This document shows positions 60,222 to 64,000 of a stretch of DNA of 64,000 bases, one piece after another. Origin of the DNA: Candidatus Thiodiazotropha sp. (ex Epidulcina cf. delphinae) (GTDB lineage Bacteria; Pseudomonadota; Gammaproteobacteria; Chromatiales; Chromatiaceae); contig JAHXHS010000003.1 in NCBI GenBank assembly GCA_025656455.1, forward strand, positions 1-64,000. Direction: 5' to 3'. Positions within the stretch are counted from its first letter, which is position 1; each line of letters begins with the position of its first letter. A program made the translations under genes and the position numbers. Below the pieces are notes generated by a model that worked only from the letters and a program-made list of their open reading frames with translations, was not told the origin of the DNA and made no database searches.

Positions 60222-63200
60222 ACGAGTTCTTTCTTCAGATTGGCTTCGAATTGATCCGCTGGCAGCGGATGGCTGAAGTAGTAACCTTGAAATATCTTGC
60301 AGCCGTTGTCACGTAGAAATTGCAGTTGCGCCTCGGTCTCCACGCCGATGGCAACCACCTCGATTTCCATGAGACGGGCCATGGTGATGATGGTCTGCAC
60401 CAATTGTGCATCCTTGGGATCGCCGGTGATGTCCCGCACGAAACTTCGGTCTATTTTGAGTTCATCCAGGGGCAGCCGTCTCAAGTAGGCGATGGAGGCG
60501 TAGCCGATACCGAAACCGTCGATGGAAAAACGCACGCCCAGTTTTTTCAACTTGAGAACCTTTTCCGCGGCCTCTTCGAAATTTTCCACCAGGGTGTCTT
60601 CTTGAATCTCCAGGGTCAATTGGCTGGGATTGACGGATGTCTCCTGCAGGATCTGTTCTATCTGATCGGCAAAACCGACCTGGTGAAAATGCACCGAACT
60701 GATGTTGATGGCGATGCGTTTGAGATTAACGGCCCCGTCCATCCACTGTTTACCTTGGGTCAGGGCCTGTTTCAACACCCACTCGCTGATCTGCAGGATC
60801 TGCCCGGACTCTTCCGCCACGGGAATGATGATCCCGGGCTCCACGATGCCATTCTGCGGATGCGCCCAGCGCAGCAAGGCCTCTGCGCCGATGAGGTTTT
60901 CATCGACATCCATCTGGGGTTGGAAATAGAGTAGCAGCTGGTCGTTTTTTAGCGCATACCGCAGGTCGTTCTGCAGGCGCAACTGCTCCTCTGCGGCTTG
61001 CTGCATGCCGGGGAGAAAGAAGCGAATGGTGTTGCGGCCCTCATCCTTGGCCCGGTACATCGCGGTATCGGCATATTTGAGGATGTCATCGGCGTTTTCA
61101 CCATCCATCGGAAAAATCACGATGCCGATACTGGGGGTGATGTGCAGTTCGTTGTCGTTGATGGTGTAGGGCTGGGACAGGGCTTTCTGAATCTTGCTGG
61201 CGCCTTGCTGGGCCTGCTGCGCGGCGAGTTGGTGATTGCCGCTCAGTTCTGAGAAGAGGACGACGAACTCGTCACCGCCGAGCCGGGAGGCGGTGTCTTC
61301 GTTGCGGATCTGGCGCAGCAGTCTGTGCGCAACCTGTTGCAGCAGCAGATCACCGACGTTGTGGCCAAGGGAGTCGTTGATGGTCTTGAAATGGTCCAGG
61401 TCCATGAACAGTACAGCCCCGTTATGGTGATGACGTCGGCAGCGGGCCTGGGCCTGAGTCAGGCGGTCGATCAGCAACCGCCGGTTCGGCAGTTCGGTCA
61501 GGACATCGAAAGTGGCCTGGTGCTCCAGTTTGTCCATGGCGCGCATGCGTTCGATTTCGGCGCTAATGCGCGCGGCGATGATATCCATCACATCCGCCCA
61601 GTCGGGGGCCATGAACAGCGGTTTGCGCGATACCACCCAGACGATGCCGATGACATCTCCGCTGAGGTCGCGGATCGGGGAGCCGGCGTAACCCTGGACA
61701 TTCAGCACCACCAGGTCTTCATCCCCCGGAAACAGGTCCTGAATACCTTGAGGATAGAGACGGGCGCCCTGGTTGATGACATTGTTGCTGGGTGTGCCCT
61801 TGAGATTGTACTTGAAGTCCTCCACGATCTTGTTGTCCACAATGGTGGCCAGCGCCCTGACACGGTTGTTATCCACCAGTTCTCCGATATTGGCCGCGTC
61901 GGCGTCGAACCAGCGGCAGAGCTCCCTCGCGACATGCTCGAAGAAGTCCTCGCCGGTGATGCCGACCATACTTTGCATCAGGGTGTGCAGGGTCTCTGCC
62001 GCACGTTTGCGCTCGCTGATCTCCTGATGCGTGCCGCAGGCGCGGATTGGGTGCTGGGTGAGTGGGTCGTGCTCCACGGCTCCTCCGGAACCTTCGATCC
62101 AGATCCAGTGCCCGTCGCTATGCAGCATACGGAATTCCACCTTGTAAGGCGTGCCATCCTCGATATGCTTGGTGACGATCGGCAGGATGCGCTCCTCGTC
62201 ACCGGGATGCAGGCGACCGCGCCAGTCATCGATATGGTTCATCAGGTCGGTGGGCTCCAGGCCGAGCATTTCCATCCAACGATCATTGACGATCAGTTCG
62301 TCGGTGGCCAGATTCCAGTCCCAGAAACCCAATGAAGCCCCTTTGATCACCAGAGAGAGCTGCCTTTCGGTCTCACGCAGATGAGTGACATCCAACATCG
62401 AGACCGGGATGTGGCTAGCCGCATCCATGGTCTCTGAAAGGGGAAAGGAGACGATCGCCAGGATCGTACGGCCATCGGCGGTCAGCAGGGGAACCTCACA
62501 GGCAAAAGTCGCCTGCTGATCGTTGACGGCCACCAGAAATTCTTTGAAGGCGGTACAGACCTCGGGTGTGACACTCTTTGGCACCCATCTTTGCAGTTCG
62601 GTCAGGGTGTTGACCCCGAAGAGCTTGAGCGTCGCCGGATTGGCGTTGACGACCCTGATAAGCGCGAGATAGGCCTTGAGTTCATCGGGGTTTGTGTCGA
62701 AGTATGCCCTCACGTCCTGTACGCCGGAATCGATGAGCTGTTCAAGCTTGTCCAGCGCCCTTGAGCTGTCCCCCTCACACAGGGCGGTGGCGACACCGTC
62801 GAAAAAACGGTGATACCGGGCTTCGGTAGTGGCTAGTTCGCGGCTCTTTTTCTTGATCTGCCACCTGAGGATCTGGGCGGCAATCAGCAGGGCGGCGACC
62901 AGCAAGCCGCCAACCGATGCAGCCTGGTATATCCAGGCGGGTGTCTGCACGATTTTCTCATTCCGTTCAAACAGGCTGCTCAGCCGCTGATGATAGATGG
63001 AGAAATCGTCGGCTTTCATGATCGTCAGCTGATGATCGATTTGCTGTTTGATCTCCTCTGCATGGGGATTCATGCGGGATATGGCGATACGGGTATCCAG
63101 CGGCATCAACACGATCGGGCTGGCAATCGGGGTATAGGTGTGGCCCCTGGTGGCGCCGAACAGGCGATTGACCAGGCCGGCATCGGCCTTTCCTTGCACG

Positions 63201-63784
63201 ACCGCCCGCAAAACCATGTCATAGGTGGCATACTCAGTGAGCTTGCAATCGATGTCGAAGGCCTCGCAGATGTTCATCAACCCAGGATCAGCAGTGATAT
63301 AGACATCATCGCGCAGAACCGCGATACGCTTGCCGTCCAGGTCCGGAATGGACTGGATATCCGAGTCTTCAGATACGAAGATCTGTCCCCAGTTGGCAAT
63401 CACAGTGTGGTCGGAGAAGAGAAATCGCTGTTGGCGGGCTTCGTTGAAGGCGATGGCGGGCAGAAGGTCGATACTGCCCGTTGACAGCCGCTGCAATTGA
63501 TCGCTCCATGTGCCGACGATATAGCGCAGCTTCCAACCTTCCTGGCGAGCGATCTGCTCCAGAATGTCGATAAAAAGGCCGCCTGGCCGGCCCCGCAGAT
63601 CAGTGGTTACCAGCGGAGGATTCATGTAGATCCCCACCCGTAATGTCGTGGGGATTTGTCCCGGCAAGGCGCTGCTGAAAATCAGCAGGGTGTAGAGTAG
63701 AAGCAGCAGGTATCTACCTTTGACTGCCCGTTTGTGCATATCTGCACTCCACGACTTCATGTGAATATTCCTTCTCTGAAGCAT
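60218..63784 (-). CDS. Periplasmic-sensor PAS/GAF/GGDEF/EAL protein
   Basis: 1188 residues. A signal/membrane segment is followed by a periplasmic solute-binding domain (TLRVGIYMNPPLVTTDLRGR), a membrane helix near 280-300 (GGLLVAALLIAAQIL), two PAS domains, a GAF-like domain, then GGDEF with an intact SRLGGDEFVVLFS and EAL with EALLRW at about 970. In the EAL domain the DDFG motif reads DGFG (residues 1089-1092), removing one metal-binding Asp. It probably senses a small molecule and makes c-di-GMP, with phosphodiesterase activity reduced or lost. It ends in a stop overlapping xseA. Confidence 0.93.
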   Translation of the reverse strand: MLQRRNIHMKSWSADMHKRAVKGRYLLLLLYTLLIFSSALPGQIPTTLRVGIYMNPPLVTTDLRGRPGGLFIDILEQIARQEGWKLRYIVGTWSDQLQRLSTGSIDLLPAIAFNEARQQRFLFSDHTVIANWGQIFVSEDSDIQSIPDLDGKRIAVLRDDVYITADPGLMNICEAFDIDCKLTEYATYDMVLRAVVQGKADAGLVNRLFGATRGHTYTPIASPIVLMPLDTRIAISRMNPHAEEIKQQIDHQLTIMKADDFSIYHQRLSSLFERNEKIVQTPAWIYQAASVGGLLVAALLIAAQILRWQIKKKSRELATTEARYHRFFDGVATALCEGDSSRALDKLEQLIDSGVQDVRAYFDTNPDELKAYLALIRVVNANPATLKLFGVNTLTELQRWVPKSVTPEVCTAFKEFLVAVNDQQATFACEVPLLTADGRTILAIVSFPLSETMDAASHIPVSMLDVTHLRETERQLSLVIKGASLGFWDWNLATDELIVNDRWMEMLGLEPTDLMNHIDDWRGRLHPGDEERILPIVTKHIEDGTPYKVEFRMLHSDGHWIWIEGSGGAVEHDPLTQHPIRACGTHQEISERKRAAETLHTLMQSMVGITGEDFFEHVARELCRWFDADAANIGELVDNNRVRALATIVDNKIVEDFKYNLKGTPSNNVINQGARLYPQGIQDLFPGDEDLVVLNVQGYAGSPIRDLSGDVIGIVWVVSRKPLFMAPDWADVMDIIAARISAEIERMRAMDKLEHQATFDVLTELPNRRLLIDRLTQAQARCRRHHHNGAVLFMDLDHFKTINDSLGHNVGDLLLQQVAHRLLRQIRNEDTASRLGGDEFVVLFSELSGNHQLAAQQAQQGASKIQKALSQPYTINDNELHITPSIGIVIFPMDGENADDILKYADTAMYRAKDEGRNTIRFFLPGMQQAAEEQLRLQNDLRYALKNDQLLLYFQPQMDVDENLIGAEALLRWAHPQNGIVEPGIIIPVAEESGQILQISEWVLKQALTQGKQWMDGAVNLKRIAINISSVHFHQVGFADQIEQILQETSVNPSQLTLEIQEDTLVENFEEAAEKVLKLKKLGVRFSIDGFGIGYASIAYLRRLPLDELKIDRSFVRDITGDPKDAQLVQTIITMARLMEIEVVAIGVETEAQLQFLRDNGCKIFQGYYFSHPLPADQFEANLKKELV

Positions 63785-63850
63785 AGCGCTTTGACGGAGG
63801 CAACGCAGCGCTTTTCTGAATGGCGGGTGAATCGGATTTCAGACTGCCGG

Positions 63851-63879
63851 TTTACCGGCTACCCGGCAACTTCTATAAT
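63851..63879 (+). promoter_or_regulatory. Sigma70 promoter for guaB
   Basis: -35 TTTACC and -10 TATAAT with 17 nt between, about 65 nt before the guaB start. A short hairpin CTGAACC/GGGTTCAG lies in the leader. Confidence 0.65.
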
Positions 63880-63942
63880 GCCCCGCTTACTCCACCCTGA
63901 ACCCCTGGGTTCAGGTTTACCCCTCCAGTTGGAATGAATGCT

Positions 63943-64000
63943 ATGCGTGTAATCGAGGAAGCCCTCACATTCGACGATGTTCTCCTGGTGCCCGCCCACT
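63943..64000 (+). CDS. guaB: IMP dehydrogenase, 5' end (runs off the window)
   Basis: The first residues MRVIEEALTFDDVLLVPAH match the start of IMP dehydrogenase, the NAD-dependent first step from IMP to GMP. An in-frame ATG at 63934 is an alternative start. Only 19 codons are in the window. Confidence 0.92.
   Translation, partial: MRVIEEALTFDDVLLVPAH

Noticed and set aside
61325-62335. Long plus-strand frame opposite the sensor GGDEF/EAL gene
   Set aside because: Antisense to conserved PAS, GAF and GGDEF coding sequence.

Overview
This 64 kb window looks like the chromosome of a free-living or symbiotic gammaproteobacterium, probably near the Chromatiales/sulfur-oxidiser side. The evidence is the grx-bolA-hda-wrbA-arsC block, the xseA/guaB neighbourhood, a TRAP transporter with a TatT lipoprotein, a PA2778/PA2779 pair and a large periplasmic-sensor GGDEF/EAL protein. 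The placement is an inference from gene content and order. No tRNA, rRNA or CRISPR array was found.

Layout. (1) 1-2.9 kb: the end of a RAYT transposon copy, an AT-rich gene with a C-terminal HEPN-like motif, an iterated 12-bp motif, and an integron integrase (intI). (2) 3.0-21.9 kb: one minus-strand run of 14 genes that I cannot assign to any described system. It holds five diverged paralogs (here the 'DFP family', after their D/N-F-P-x-F-V motif), a lysozyme-like/peptidoglycan-binding protein, a small protein, a TIG-like protein, a subtilisin-like protease, a 619-aa and a 292-aa protein that share a module, a 354-aa protein, a 964-aa protein and a papain-like cysteine protease. Several start/stop codons overlap. 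A -24/-12 (sigma54) promoter lies just upstream. Next to it are a sigma54 activator without a sensory domain (22.6-23.7 kb) and a second -24/-12 promoter that drives a membrane-anchored protein on the other strand (24.1-24.9 kb). This is the best candidate for an undescribed system: a sigma54-switched, multi-subunit cytoplasmic assembly with two proteases and a wall-acting enzyme. (3) 25-46 kb: ordinary chromosome, namely QueD, a phosphopantetheinyl transferase, an EamA permease, a TRAP transporter set, an AGCS symporter, grx-bolA-hda-wrbA-arsC, a YihY protein, a PilZ-like protein, a thioredoxin-thioredoxin-TolC-HlyD set and acylphosphatase. (4) 46-56 kb: a mobile-DNA zone. It has nested MITEs, an aldehyde dehydrogenase whose 3' end is duplicated around a RAYT transposon, a group II intron remnant ending at an attC site, and a cassette array lacking its own integrase (zinc-ribbon protein, RHH/ParE toxin-antitoxin, small paralogous ORFs, a frameshifted abortive-infection gene, a VOC protein) with several recognisable attC sites. 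(5) 55.6-64 kb: the PA2779/PA2778 pair (the latter invaded by a MITE), two small genes, xseA, a 1188-aa sensor GGDEF/EAL protein with a changed EAL-domain residue, and the start of guaB at the window edge.

How the parts fit. The integrase at 2 kb and the cassettes at 51.8-55.1 kb are about 49 kb apart and may be two pieces of one sedentary integron. The sigma54 activator sits between the only two -24/-12 promoters I found, so control of both the 14-gene run and the membrane protein by this activator is a strong inference. Functions of the DFP-family proteins are not inferred from any known family; their order, coupling and shared modules are what the sequence shows.
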